Assembly (NCBI GenBank): GCA_023382975.1
Contig: JAHDXO010000044.1
Location: 30,598 to 94,597 of the forward strand
Length of the DNA stretch: 64,000 nt
Direction of reading: 5' to 3'
DNA from: Pirellulaceae bacterium
GTDB taxonomy: Bacteria > Planctomycetota > Planctomycetia > Pirellulales > Pirellulaceae
Shown one piece after another: positions 35,176 through 44,369 of this stretch; positions within the stretch are counted from its first letter, which is position 1; every line of letters begins with the position of its first letter. The notes beneath the pieces are model-generated. The model saw only the letters and a program-made list of their open reading frames with translations. It had not been told where the DNA came from and searched no databases. The position numbers and the translations under genes are program-made.

Positions 35176-38100
35176 TTAGCCAGGATACCGGACGGCGCAT
35201 CCGAGTCCTCGTCCAAACCGCTGAATACAGATTAACTCCGCAAGCACAAAAAGACGTTCGGTGAACTGAGGCACTGCTTCGCAGCACGCTGCCAAAGCTC
35301 GATTAAGTTGTTCGATGGAAACATCTTCTGGAAGATATCCACGTTGCCGGTACACGGTTGCCCAAACACAAGACCACGCCAAGCGAAATCCATCGGTTAC
35401 CTCCGGATGTTCGGAGTTCAATCCGTTCTGAGAGGAAGCATCAAGTCGCGATACTTGAGCCAGGACCTCCCGATGTATTGGCAGCAGTCCCTCTTTGCCG
35501 AGCAGGCGGAGTGGATCGATAGATTGCGAGAACTGCAACCATTCATTGTTTAAGGTTCTGTCTTGCACGCTGGTGAGATCCCAAGCATCGAGAATCGATC
35601 CAATTCGGGACGACAGTTCGCATTTGGGTCTCTCGGCAAAGAATGCCCCGTTGTGCTCCTGTGGCTCGTACCAGGGGCGAGTCAGCGTCCAGCGTAGATA
35701 GCGGGGTTCCCAGCGAGCTTCCCAGCAAATGTCGTGATCCCACGGCCTTGCTTCAGGCCCGAGCCGCCGCTGCCCAGGTTCAACTAGTTTGACCGTCCAC
35801 TCGTCGATTCCGAGCGCGCCCTTCCAAGTCCGCGTCATGCAGCAGCTCTCGTGCTGGAAACGTCGCTCCTTCAAGAGCCAAGTAGAAACAACAACGGGAC
35901 TCTGATGCAGTAGTATCTGCATTTTTGCTCTATCCAAAAAGTGCAGGACCCGTGCCAATGCCTTGCTCTGATAGACGCCCCAAGGGGGAATGTCGATGTC
36001 ATCGAAGCACTTACTCCAATTCAATGCTTCCTGTTCATTTACACTCAAGGTCCACAAATCGTGTAGCATCTGGAACGGAACGCCATCTGATTCAACGAGT
36101 GTTTGCTCCATCCAGTTGGACCAATGAACGCGTAGTGGATCCAAAGGACTCCTTAGCAACCGAGCAATGGAAATTCCTTCATTCAACCGCTTGCCGATCA
36201 CTCGAGCCCATTCATAGTCGACATGATGTGTGCTCAAGCCAGCAAATCCTCGCAGCCACTGGCCACTCCAGTGACAACGAGCGGCTGGCGAATCCGCGGC
36301 CGGATCGACAGCAGCGGTCATCAAGTCGCACAAATGATCGATGGGTATACGCTTCCAAACGAGGTTATCTGAGCAGTCTGCGAGCCGAGCGCTCGGTTGA
36401 TCAGTTGCCATTGCAGCGGTCACTTGCACCATCGCACGAGTGAACGCGGTGAGGGAGTCCGATTCAGGAGGCGGATGGCTTTCCGAACGCAGATCAATCC
36501 AATCGAACCACACTTCACCCGGCCGATCCGTTAAGTTTCCGAATTCCAGCAACTCGCCTCCTCCGATCCTTAAACGCTCTGCCAGAGACAACGGAGCGGT
36601 TCGAGCGACAGCGATAGCGACTGGGCCGTTAATGCCAATGTCCGAAGTGGCAACGCGAAATTCACCCGATTCGTGATCGCCACCTCTAGCGTCGAATCGG
36701 ATAAAAGATCTGTCAGGCCGCAACGGGTTCCAGAAAAGCCACTGCGATCCTTCCGGCAATCGGCCTCGCCAACGAATTACCAAGCCACGTGACTCCAGGT
36801 GAATTCCGATCGTTTCCAGTTGTGGGCGATCTGTTTTCATCCCTAGGCAGACGGGATCTCCACCATCGACCCGAACGACCAAAAAATCCCATTTGAGCAG
36901 CGATAAGCGATATCGATCTCCCGATGCGGTAGATCGCTTTCGTGGCGGCTTCTCGCTGCCCTCGATATCGAGCCGACTGTCACGCGGTATCTCCAACTCA
37001 ATGACGGGTTCGAGTACCGCCGCTTCGTGTCGAGTAAAGATCACGGGCCGCTTTCGCCATTCACCGGGTTCGGCGCTCTCATTCACATCAATCAATCTCC
37101 AGCGTACGCCTGTTACCGGAATCAATACCTTGACACTCCTCGCCCTGTCCTTCGAGCGCCAGACCACAGGAAGATACGGATTGACCGGATCCACCGTCGT
37201 GGACAAGACCTGACACTCAGGAGTTGCAGTCCGGTCACTCGTCAATGTACCTTGGCTGACGGAGACTTGGAGCCTGGGTTGCTCCAAGTCTCCCGATTGA
37301 TGAAAGGCTAGCCCCGGCACCACCGCGAAACGGTCAAGTAATTGCCCGATCCCTTCCAAGCGACGAATTTGAAAGACGCCACCTCTCTCTGCGGGAATGG
37401 TTTCGCTGTCTTCGTGCAACGTACCGATCGTGCGCTCAAGGCGGTCACCAAGCTTTTCGAACAAACGCACGGGTGCGGACGAGATCTTCATTATCTCGCC
37501 GTTCGCTGATCGTACCTCGGGAGATCGATCAAAGACTGGCAGAATGTCGTCGTCGCCAAGGTCGGCGACCGCAACCGGTACATTCAGCATCTGAAGTCTT
37601 CGCCCACCTCGGTTGGCGCGACGAATCTCTCTTCGTATGCCACTCATGGTCAACGCGAAACGATCTGACCTGGTTTCCTCGACATCCACCCTCCACGCCG
37701 TCCAGCGATTACCGGTACGTAGATGTTCCCAGTACAGCGGAAGCGGCTCTCCTTCATCCAAACTGACGACGTTGGGCAATATGACAAAGTAGTGTCCTGG
37801 ACGTACCCCGAACCGAGTCTGCCGAGGATCGATGTAGCGACCACCACGTTCAGAGAACCAGAGGCCCGGCGGGGATTCACTTGGCCGCTCCGGGCCCAGG
37901 TCGAATTCACGGTCGAGTTCGCGTCCCTCCCACATGGCCCGAAGCTTGACCGGATGCGCAGGAGGGAGAACCAGAAGCAAGTCCTTGCCACCGGCGTTTT
38001 GTGAGAACACCGCCTTCCCGCCGCTCTGAAATAGATCATCAACAATGCTCCATACGGGCTGTTCCGGAATGTGCAACAATACTGCCCCCGATTCGGCGTG

Positions 38101-38904
38101 AAATCGCACGAATGGGTACGGTACGGCTTGCCGCTGAGCATCCCGTTGCTCTGCCGTTATCTCCTGAAAGCCCTTTTCAATTTGGTCTGGGTTGATAGAA
38201 GGTGGACACTGCTCCCTGATTTCGCGGCAGGCATCGTCGAGTCGATCGGGGTAGGCATCCTCCCACACCAGTGCGGTGTGGCAAAGATAACTCCACAGAT
38301 CGTCGCTGCCGTAGATTGGAGTCGTCAATAACCTTCGATCGTTTGCGTTCAAGCCGGATGCTTGAAGAATGTCCGCTCGGTCTTCCGCTGTAAAGAACTC
38401 GGCTTCGGCACCATAGCAACGAACGATTTGCAGGGCGAGCTTCGCAGCCTTACATGCACCAACACCAGGAAGTCCAGCGTGAAACAGGAGAGCATTCAAC
38501 TCGCTGTACGCACGTCCTTCAGTGAACTTCGGTACAGAATATCCGAAATGATTCAGTGCCCTTTGATACAGTTCACAGATACTCTGCTGATACTTTTGGT
38601 TTCCGGCGATGTGGAATTGCAGGCCCGCATGTCCGCCAGCCTGCTCTTCGAAGCGTTTTTCGAGCAGCGTGTAGAAGCCAGTATCTTCTCCGTAGTCCTC
38701 CTGAGCGACCGTAAGCAATGCCAGTAGAATACGAGCGTAGTCTTCTTCTTCAGGCGTTTTCGGTGATCGCAAGCTGCGCCGCTTGGTCCACAGCTTCAGC
38801 GTGTTAAAGGCCTTTTGCCGATCCTCTCGCTCGAACGACCGAATATCGATCAATCCGGCGATATCGTACGGGTTCTCCTTGAATGCTCGTGCAATACGGC
38901 CCAT
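35176..38904 (-). CDS. druH: DruH-like protein (Druantia type III), unknown fold
   Basis: The ~1242-residue product begins MGRIARAFKENPYDIAGLIDI (a GTG codon directly before the ATG is an alternative start). It has a helical first third (LLALLTVAQEDYGEDTGFYTLLEKRF, FGYSVPKFTEGRAYSELNALLFHAGLPG) and long beta-rich middle parts without catalytic motifs I recognise. A large protein without known domain directly before a DEAH/DUF1998 helicase of ~2000 residues is the two-gene layout of Druantia type III (DruH-DruE). The N-terminus also recalls the STY4851/ECs_5259 family next to helicases in enterobacterial islands. Identification rests on layout and size; a profile search would decide. Confidence 0.58.
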   Translation of the reverse strand: MGRIARAFKENPYDIAGLIDIRSFEREDRQKAFNTLKLWTKRRSLRSPKTPEEEDYARILLALLTVAQEDYGEDTGFYTLLEKRFEEQAGGHAGLQFHIAGNQKYQQSICELYQRALNHFGYSVPKFTEGRAYSELNALLFHAGLPGVGACKAAKLALQIVRCYGAEAEFFTAEDRADILQASGLNANDRRLLTTPIYGSDDLWSYLCHTALVWEDAYPDRLDDACREIREQCPPSINPDQIEKGFQEITAEQRDAQRQAVPYPFVRFHAESGAVLLHIPEQPVWSIVDDLFQSGGKAVFSQNAGGKDLLLVLPPAHPVKLRAMWEGRELDREFDLGPERPSESPPGLWFSERGGRYIDPRQTRFGVRPGHYFVILPNVVSLDEGEPLPLYWEHLRTGNRWTAWRVDVEETRSDRFALTMSGIRREIRRANRGGRRLQMLNVPVAVADLGDDDILPVFDRSPEVRSANGEIMKISSAPVRLFEKLGDRLERTIGTLHEDSETIPAERGGVFQIRRLEGIGQLLDRFAVVPGLAFHQSGDLEQPRLQVSVSQGTLTSDRTATPECQVLSTTVDPVNPYLPVVWRSKDRARSVKVLIPVTGVRWRLIDVNESAEPGEWRKRPVIFTRHEAAVLEPVIELEIPRDSRLDIEGSEKPPRKRSTASGDRYRLSLLKWDFLVVRVDGGDPVCLGMKTDRPQLETIGIHLESRGLVIRWRGRLPEGSQWLFWNPLRPDRSFIRFDARGGDHESGEFRVATSDIGINGPVAIAVARTAPLSLAERLRIGGGELLEFGNLTDRPGEVWFDWIDLRSESHPPPESDSLTAFTRAMVQVTAAMATDQPSARLADCSDNLVWKRIPIDHLCDLMTAAVDPAADSPAARCHWSGQWLRGFAGLSTHHVDYEWARVIGKRLNEGISIARLLRSPLDPLRVHWSNWMEQTLVESDGVPFQMLHDLWTLSVNEQEALNWSKCFDDIDIPPWGVYQSKALARVLHFLDRAKMQILLHQSPVVVSTWLLKERRFQHESCCMTRTWKGALGIDEWTVKLVEPGQRRLGPEARPWDHDICWEARWEPRYLRWTLTRPWYEPQEHNGAFFAERPKCELSSRIGSILDAWDLTSVQDRTLNNEWLQFSQSIDPLRLLGKEGLLPIHREVLAQVSRLDASSQNGLNSEHPEVTDGFRLAWSCVWATVYRQRGYLPEDVSIEQLNRALAACCEAVPQFTERLFVLAELICIQRFGRGLGCAVRYPG

Positions 38905-38989
38905 CACAACGCCCTTCGTCGCAAAACAAGCACCTCGTATCGGGCAATCGATGTCTCACCGAACCCCCCAATGGAAGCTGTTGTGCCCA

Positions 38990-39019
38990 ATTAGAACTCG
39001 AATTTGCGACGGAAGTCAA
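38990..39019 (-). promoter_or_regulatory. promoter of the druHE-like module
   Basis: On the minus strand TTGACT (39019-39014) and TCTAAT (38995-38990) are spaced 18 bp apart. Transcription would start near 38983, about 80 bases before the DruH-like start. The promoter lies between the module and the truncated DUF1998 gene, so the transferred segment appears to include its own promoter. Confidence 0.6.
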
Positions 39020-39052
39020 CTGGTATACCCAATTTTTCTGCATCGCGAGTTT

Positions 39053-39850
39053 CGTTCCGCCGCTAAGAACAAGCCGAAATTCAGTGCGGACGTCGAGCGA
39101 GTGGGGACGGCGGAGGTCTTGACGGCGTTCATACGCGGAGGGGAGACGCTGGCAGAGTTCGCCGGGATTCCGGACCTGACCGCATGCTACAGCGAAGACG
39201 GGGAACTGTTGGTATTCAACCGCGGGGACAATCAGTTGGGATTCGCGATCTGCTGGAAATGTGGTTACGCTGACAGCGAGAGACGGATCGGCAAGGGCCA
39301 GATGGATCTTCCGCCAGGATTCCAAGATCATGCTCCGGTCTTCGAGACAAAGCCCTGGAGGAAGTGCAGTGGCAAGAAAACTGGCAGTAGCATCGGCAGC
39401 AATCAGATTCTCGCGGCGCGCGAGGCGACGGACGTGCTGCAAATCGATTTTTCAAAGTGTCTGCTCCCAGGTGAAGCACACGACGAAAGCCTGATGTGGA
39501 CGTTCGGTTACGCGCTGCGGCGGACTGGGGCAAAACTGTTGGAACTTGATCCGCGGGAGATCGGTGTTTTGCTGATGCCGGCCGGGGACGGTGGCCGGGC
39601 GTGGGCGCCAGTGCTGTACGACAATGTGCCGGGCGGAGCCGGGCATGTCCGCGAACTGTGGGAACAAGGCCGGGAGCTTTTCGCGCGGACTCGGGACGTG
39701 TTGTTCGTCAACGCGGAACACCACCGCCGCTGCGATACGGCGTGCCTGGATTGCCTGCTGTCCTTCGATTCGCAGACGGTCGCCACCCAACACGGCTTCG
39801 CCCGCCGCCAAGCTCTGAAGCGACTGGACGAACTGCTGGATACGGACTGA
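39053..39850 (+). pseudogene. C-terminal fragment of a DUF1998 (MrfA/DrmB-like) protein
   Basis: About 265 codons encode the end of another DUF1998-type protein: LGFAICWKCGYADSERR, an extended middle, ESLMWTFGYALRRTGAKLLELDPREIGVLLMP, VLYDNVPGGAGHVRELW and CDTACLDCLLSF. The zinc-binding Cys are conserved, but there is no helicase core, no start codon with a ribosome binding site, and the coding character stops about 150 bp before the DruH-like gene. The 5' part seems to have been removed when the Druantia-like segment arrived. The fragment is itself well preserved, which implies a recent event. It could be the tail of a DrmB or a YprA/MrfA-like helicase. Confidence 0.65.
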
Positions 39851-40037
39851 AGCAGAACACCGACACTCGCCCATTTACCGCGTCGAGATCGAGCACTCCG
39901 TGATTCAGCCAGGTTTGCGCGTTGCACACTCTCTCGTTTGGCAGGGAATAGTGCCCGAAAAGTCCGGGGGGAAGGACGTTCAAAAAGCAAGAATGCGGAG
40001 CGAACTCCGAAAGCTTGTGGCAGGCATTCCGTGAGCC

Positions 40038-41423
40038 CTACGGCGACGATGGATCTCGGCGGAAGGTCTTGGGCAGCAAGGCTTCGACGGCTTGGAGGAT
40101 GCGGTCTTCCATGAGTGGGGCGAGTTGTTCGGGGCGGCCGTAGGTGACGGTGGCGCTCAGGGAGTTGTTCACCTCGTAGCCGCCTTCGTCGAGCAATCGC
40201 TTCGAGACAATGTACTTGGAAACGTCGCCCGTGTAGGCACTGACCCACAGCCGATCCGCGTCCCACTGGCTCTTCAATCGCAGCGCGTAGTCGACGACTA
40301 CCTCGTCCGAGAAGAACACCATGGCCAGATCGTCGCCGAAGGTCCAGACCGCGATGCGGAAGGGCATGGATTGCGGGAGATCGCGTCCCTCCTGCTGCAA
40401 CCTCAGTAAACGCTTGCCCGCATGGCTCGTCCGCGCCAGAGCCTCCAACTCTTCGGGCGGCGGCACCGGCGCAAATGGGATCTCCAAGGTGGTCATCCGC
40501 GCGGCGACGTTGCCCGGCAGCGGGCGGAACGGGCCATCGAGCAGACGCTTGACTTCGTCGGCCACTGCCCGCCCGTGCTGCTGGCAAAGCTCGACCGTGC
40601 CATGCGGATTCGGGTCGGCGTCGGCGCCGCAGCCGACGGTCACCATCGCGGTGACGCCAGGAGTATCCGCTTCGATGGCTTCCTGTGCGCACGCGGCCCA
40701 GTCCCCGTGGATCTCTCGGAAATTGCCGCGCAGCGTGGTATTGTGGCAGGCGTAGTTGACGACCACGGCCAACAGCCGGCCATCCTCGCCGGTCACGCGG
40801 AGCAACGGCAGACTGCGGTCGGCCGGAGCGTCGGGAACCGCCCCGAATCCGGACCACTTTCCGTCTTTCAGCACGCGGCGATTGGCCGCGAAGCCGACAC
40901 GGCCCTGCGTCCAAGCCAGATGCCCCGGCCGCCGAGAGTCCAGGGCTCGTTGAACTGCCTGCACCAGACGATCGGTCAATTGGTTCGCGTAGGCCGCCAG
41001 ATGCTCGTGCTGCTCGCCCTCGATCGTCGCCATGCCCTTCAGGTTCGGTCCGGAATGATTGTGGGAGTTGCACACGATGAAACGCTCGGGCTTTAGCGGA
41101 TGAGTCGCTTGAATTCGCTGCAACACTTGTTCACAGATCTCGACCGGCACGGCTCCGCAGTCCACGGTCAGCAGCACGGCGGGGCCTTCGCCGGAATCGC
41201 TGCCGATGGCCAGCGCCGCGGCGTGCAGACGGCCGGCGACCCCCTCGGACTCGGTCGTGCGCGAAGCATAGCCGTACATCCGCACGGGCGTCTCCGGCGT
41301 AATATCCACTTTCGCGACGCCCACGGGCACGGGTTCAGCGGCCATCGCCGACTGCAGCTCGACGAGCCCGACTACCAACTGAACAGAAACGAAAGCCGAC
41401 GCCACGATCCAATAACGCACCAT
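40038..41423 (-). CDS. secreted neutral-ceramidase-domain protein
   Basis: The ~461-residue product has an N-terminal signal peptide (MVRYWIVASAFVSVQLVVGLVELQSAMAAE), followed by VGVAKVDITPETPVRMYGYASR, the opening of neutral/alkaline non-lysosomal ceramidase domains. Later segments are LLTVDCGAVP, VCNSHNHSGPNL (metal ligands), VVNYACHNTTL and VTVGCGADADPNPHG. Planctomycetes carry many such proteins; hydrolysis of an N-acyl linkage outside the cytoplasm is likely, the true substrate unknown. Two adjacent ATGs at 41426 and 41423 follow AAGGAGAGCG; the second has the better spacing. Confidence 0.82.
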   Translation of the reverse strand: MVRYWIVASAFVSVQLVVGLVELQSAMAAEPVPVGVAKVDITPETPVRMYGYASRTTESEGVAGRLHAAALAIGSDSGEGPAVLLTVDCGAVPVEICEQVLQRIQATHPLKPERFIVCNSHNHSGPNLKGMATIEGEQHEHLAAYANQLTDRLVQAVQRALDSRRPGHLAWTQGRVGFAANRRVLKDGKWSGFGAVPDAPADRSLPLLRVTGEDGRLLAVVVNYACHNTTLRGNFREIHGDWAACAQEAIEADTPGVTAMVTVGCGADADPNPHGTVELCQQHGRAVADEVKRLLDGPFRPLPGNVAARMTTLEIPFAPVPPPEELEALARTSHAGKRLLRLQQEGRDLPQSMPFRIAVWTFGDDLAMVFFSDEVVVDYALRLKSQWDADRLWVSAYTGDVSKYIVSKRLLDEGGYEVNNSLSATVTYGRPEQLAPLMEDRILQAVEALLPKTFRRDPSSP

Positions 41424-41457
41424 CATCGCTCTCCTTCTTTCGATCATTCCCCTCGCA

Positions 41458-41515
41458 GCCCAGGCTGCCAGCCGGTAATCTTCGCAGCCCCTCGTAGCAC
41501 AGGCTGCCAGCCTGT
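41458..41515. repeat. two copies of a dispersed palindrome (core CAGGCTGCCAGCC)
   Basis: ACAGGCTG-C-CAGCCTGT at 41499-41515 is a perfect 17-bp palindrome flanked by GTAG and AGCC. A degenerate copy CCCAGGCTGCCAGCCGGT is at about 41459-41476. A partial match (ACACAGGCTGCTA) is near 45832. They lie upstream of the ceramidase-like gene and may be spreading elements or RNA hairpins. Confidence 0.6.
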
Positions 41516-41619
41516 AGCCCGCGTCCTGCAGCAGGATTGCCACGAACACACAAGTTTACGATCGCACCACGCCTCAACCCTCCCGGATTCTATCGCGAGT
41601 CACTCGCGTCTGCCACAAG

Positions 41620-42555
41620 TCAGACCGTCGCCCGAATCTGCTCGATGGTGATCGCTGCGGCTTCGGCCTCCAACGTCGCAGGATTCAAGCGGCAGGGCAA
41701 GAGTTGCCGAACATTCTGAGCCGCCGCGGCCAATCCCAAACGAACGCAATCCGGGACAGGTCGGCCGGCGCGAAGTCCCCAGGCGATTCCGGCGGACAAC
41801 GCGTCGCCCGAGGCGATCGGATTGACCACTTCGTCGATCGCCGGCGGATGCAGACGGTACACCGTGTCCAGCGAGCTGACCCAGACCGGCTGGCTGCCTT
41901 GCGTGACCACCACCCAGCGAGCCCCCCGCTCGTTCAACGCCCGCATCGCTGCGAGCAGTTCGCGATCGTCGTCCAGCGGCCGGTTCAAGGTTTGCGCCAG
42001 TTCTTCGCGGTTGGGTTTGATGACAGTCGGCTGCAAATCCAGAACCGACATCAGACCGGGTCCGCGGAAGTCCAGGACGACGGGACACGAAGCGCGCTGA
42101 AGCAGGTCGCGGTAGTACGTGTCGGGAGTTCCGGCAGGCAGCGAACCGATCAGGATCACTACCTCGGCGCGCGAAGCTTCGTCGGCAAACGCTCGCTGGA
42201 ACTCGTCTAGCTCCGCGACGGTCAGCGGACGCCCGTTTTCGACCAATTCGGTGATCGTTCGACTGGCTCGGTCGATCAGAGTCGTGCAGACGCGAGTCGG
42301 AGCTTCGGTCCGCACCCAGCGGAATGGTACGCCTAACGCTTGGAACTCGGCCGCGATCTGAGGCTCTGCCGGGCCGCCGACAGTCGCCAGCGTCAAACTG
42401 GGGCCGCCCAAGTGATGGGCCGCGATCCCTGCGTTCAGAACTTTGCCGGACGCGCACCAGACGGCTCGTTTCGCACGGTTGACCTCGCCAATTCGCAGTC
42501 CCTCCAGAACCAGAATCTGCTGCCAGGCGGGAGTTAGACCAGCGGAGAGAATCAC
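41620..42555 (-). CDS. PfkB family sugar kinase (1-phosphofructokinase/LacC-like)
   Basis: The 311-residue product begins VILSAGLTPAWQQILV, as in hexose-phosphate kinases of the FruK/LacC type. It contains the family segments KVLNAGIAAHHLGGPSLTLATVGG, LIGSLPAGTPDTYY, VIKPNREEL, VVVTQGSQPVW and NPIASGDALSAGIAWGLRAG, the last with the catalytic Asp. The GTG at 42555 is chosen because GGAG lies eight bases before it; the frame also opens at a TTG ten codons earlier without such a site. It converges with nothing and shares no obvious operon, so its substrate (fructose-1-phosphate, tagatose-6-phosphate or another) cannot be assigned. Confidence 0.85.
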   Translation of the reverse strand: MILSAGLTPAWQQILVLEGLRIGEVNRAKRAVWCASGKVLNAGIAAHHLGGPSLTLATVGGPAEPQIAAEFQALGVPFRWVRTEAPTRVCTTLIDRASRTITELVENGRPLTVAELDEFQRAFADEASRAEVVILIGSLPAGTPDTYYRDLLQRASCPVVLDFRGPGLMSVLDLQPTVIKPNREELAQTLNRPLDDDRELLAAMRALNERGARWVVVTQGSQPVWVSSLDTVYRLHPPAIDEVVNPIASGDALSAGIAWGLRAGRPVPDCVRLGLAAAAQNVRQLLPCRLNPATLEAEAAAITIEQIRATV

Positions 42556-42834
42556 GGCAGACGCTCCAAATAAGAAATTCCCCAAGGCTGCCCGGGCTTC
42601 CCAATCTACCCGGCCGCCGCATCAGTGTACAAAATCTTGCCCGATTCGCCTAACGCGGCATCGCGCCGTGCAACGACGCTGTGCGCACCGGCCCAACGGG
42701 CGAATCGAGACTCGAGCGCGATTCGTCTGGACAGCCGCGACGGCAAACGGTAAATAGCCGATTCGGAACAAGACGATGCTCGTGCCCGGTGACGTCGGGA
42801 ACGAGCGGCCGGTCGAAGCAAAGGAGTGCAATCA

Positions 42835-43068
42835 ATGCAATTCAACCTGTTTCTATGGATTCGCGAAGGCGTCAAACAATCCGTTCTGCTGGGTGTATCG
42901 GATGCGATCGAGGCGATAGGAACGCCCGACAATTCCGAGGATATCAGTCCTCGGCTGCTGGAGTTCATGCGCCAGGATTCGGGCGATTCCGCCACCTCGC
43001 GAGTCGCAGGCGAAGCGCGCCGAAAACGACTCGGCAAATCGTTGAAAGATCTGGAAACGCCCGCTTGA
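42835..43068 (+). CDS. small conserved-looking protein (77 aa)
   Basis: The product MQFNLFLWIREGVKQSVLLGVSDAIEAIGT... has an amphipathic N-terminal half and a basic C-terminal half (RRKRLGKSLKDLE). AAAGGAG lies eight bases before the ATG at 42835, one of the better ribosome binding sites in the window. No family recognised. It could bind nucleic acid through its basic tail, but there is no direct sign. Confidence 0.68.
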   Translation: MQFNLFLWIREGVKQSVLLGVSDAIEAIGTPDNSEDISPRLLEFMRQDSGDSATSRVAGEARRKRLGKSLKDLETPA

Positions 43069-43143
43069 ATCGAGGACTGAAGCGGGGACATTCTGCTTTT
43101 GCACAAGAGGTCGAATGTCCCCGGTGGTTTGTCTGCGCCGTTG

Positions 43144-44103
43144 TTACGGCTTCCAGCGGCTGTGAGCTTCGGCGATTTCCGACGTGGTTTTTTCGCCGTC
43201 CCAGAGGGCGACGGCATATCGCAGGCGGAGTGGGGCGTCGGCCTTCACGGCGAGTTTTTCGTCCTTCAGGCCTAACGTTGCCGAGAGATAGGCGAACGGT
43301 CCGGTCATGGTGAACCACGTGGCCTTGGGCCGATTGTCGGGATGATCGAACATGGCGACGGTAACGGGGTGACCGTCGACCGCCGCGGTGTACGCACACC
43401 ACGGACCCGACAGCAGCTTCTCCGTGCCTCGAACCACTTCGCCCTGGTCGTCCGCCGGGGTCAGCAACTTGCCGCCCTGGTCCATCGACGCGACCATTCT
43501 CAGGCCGAGGCCAAAGTAGTGTCGGCCCCAGAGTTCGACCTGCTGCTTTCCGACCGGGGTGCGGAACTGGCTATCCCAGACCAACAGCGTGGCGCCGGGC
43601 AGAGTGTTGCCGTCCAGACGCAAGTGGCGTTCTTCCCGCAGCAGCACTTGTCCATCGGCGTCCCGCCAGTCCAGGTCCTGTTCGATGTTAGCCTGCCATA
43701 GGTCGTCAGCGGTCACCGCGACGGATCGTGTGGCCCCTCCCGCGGGGATCTGCTTGCCATGTCGCCCGCCAGGGGCCTCGCCCCAGAAATCCACGCCGTC
43801 GACACCCATCGCATACATGAGCGCACGATGGTGGATGTGATCATGCGGCGAATCGCGAAGAATCTGACGCCCGGCCGGAGTCGTCAGCGACTGGACGTAG
43901 ACCTTGAAAGGATTGGGCTGGCTCTGGTACACCAACAGGTCGCGGTCACCGCTGCGGATCGCCAGTGAGCCGTCTTCTGCGACCACCCGAATCGCCTCGG
44001 CGCCATCCGCCGCGGGACTCCCGATCCAGGCACAGGCCAACAGCAGCCAACAAGCTCCGAGGCGATTCCTCCAGTCCAAGCAGATCGATTCGATCGGTTC
44101 CAT
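43144..44103 (-). CDS. secreted DUF6807 (PmoA-like) protein
   Basis: The 319-residue product has an N-terminal signal peptide (LGACWLLLACAWIGSPAADGA) and the motifs of DUF6807/'PmoA family' proteins: PFKVYVQSLTTPAGRQILRDSPHDHIHHRALMYAMGVDGVDFWGE and ELWGRHYFGLGLRM. The many His in DSPHDHIHHR suggest a metal or sugar site. Such proteins are abundant in planctomycetes next to Gfo/Idh/MocA oxidoreductases, as here (divergent neighbour at 44370), and are thought to act in carbohydrate breakdown; no enzymatic activity is established to my knowledge. Confidence 0.8.
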   Translation of the reverse strand: MEPIESICLDWRNRLGACWLLLACAWIGSPAADGAEAIRVVAEDGSLAIRSGDRDLLVYQSQPNPFKVYVQSLTTPAGRQILRDSPHDHIHHRALMYAMGVDGVDFWGEAPGGRHGKQIPAGGATRSVAVTADDLWQANIEQDLDWRDADGQVLLREERHLRLDGNTLPGATLLVWDSQFRTPVGKQQVELWGRHYFGLGLRMVASMDQGGKLLTPADDQGEVVRGTEKLLSGPWCAYTAAVDGHPVTVAMFDHPDNRPKATWFTMTGPFAYLSATLGLKDEKLAVKADAPLRLRYAVALWDGEKTTSEIAEAHSRWKP

Positions 44104-44216
44104 CGCAATGACTCCGGAAAAAAGGGGGCTGAACTCGATACGGCCCTATCTTACCACGACGATTCGGCGCAGCCATCCTTGTGCTCGCGTGCCACTCGAC
44201 GAAAGCGTCATCCGAT

Positions 44217-44245
44217 TTGCGGAATCGAGACTGGTGATTTACAAT
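44217..44245 (+). promoter_or_regulatory. sigma-70-type promoter of the second oxidoreductase gene
   Basis: TTGCGG (44217-44222) and TACAAT (44240-44245) are 17 bp apart. Transcription from about 44252 would leave a leader of roughly 118 nt before the ATG at 44370. Confidence 0.65.
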
Positions 44246-44369
44246 GCCCGAACCGTAAAGCGGGATTTCCCAGCGCCGGCCGCGGCCCAGGTGGGTCGCG
44301 GGCGCTGAACGCGACTCGAAGCATGACCTTTCGAACCCCCGTCCCTTTTTTACGACCAGGAGATTCACG

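Noticed and set aside
28979..39850. DISARM system
   Set aside because: A DUF1998 protein and a helicase are present, but no methyltransferase, DrmA or DrmC is found, and the intact helicase carries the DUF1998 module in the same chain, as in DruE.
39053..39850. Intact gene starting at 38783 with 355 codons
   Set aside because: The first ~90 codons run antisense to the DruH-like gene and its promoter and have no homology-like content; only the part from about 39053 reads as protein.
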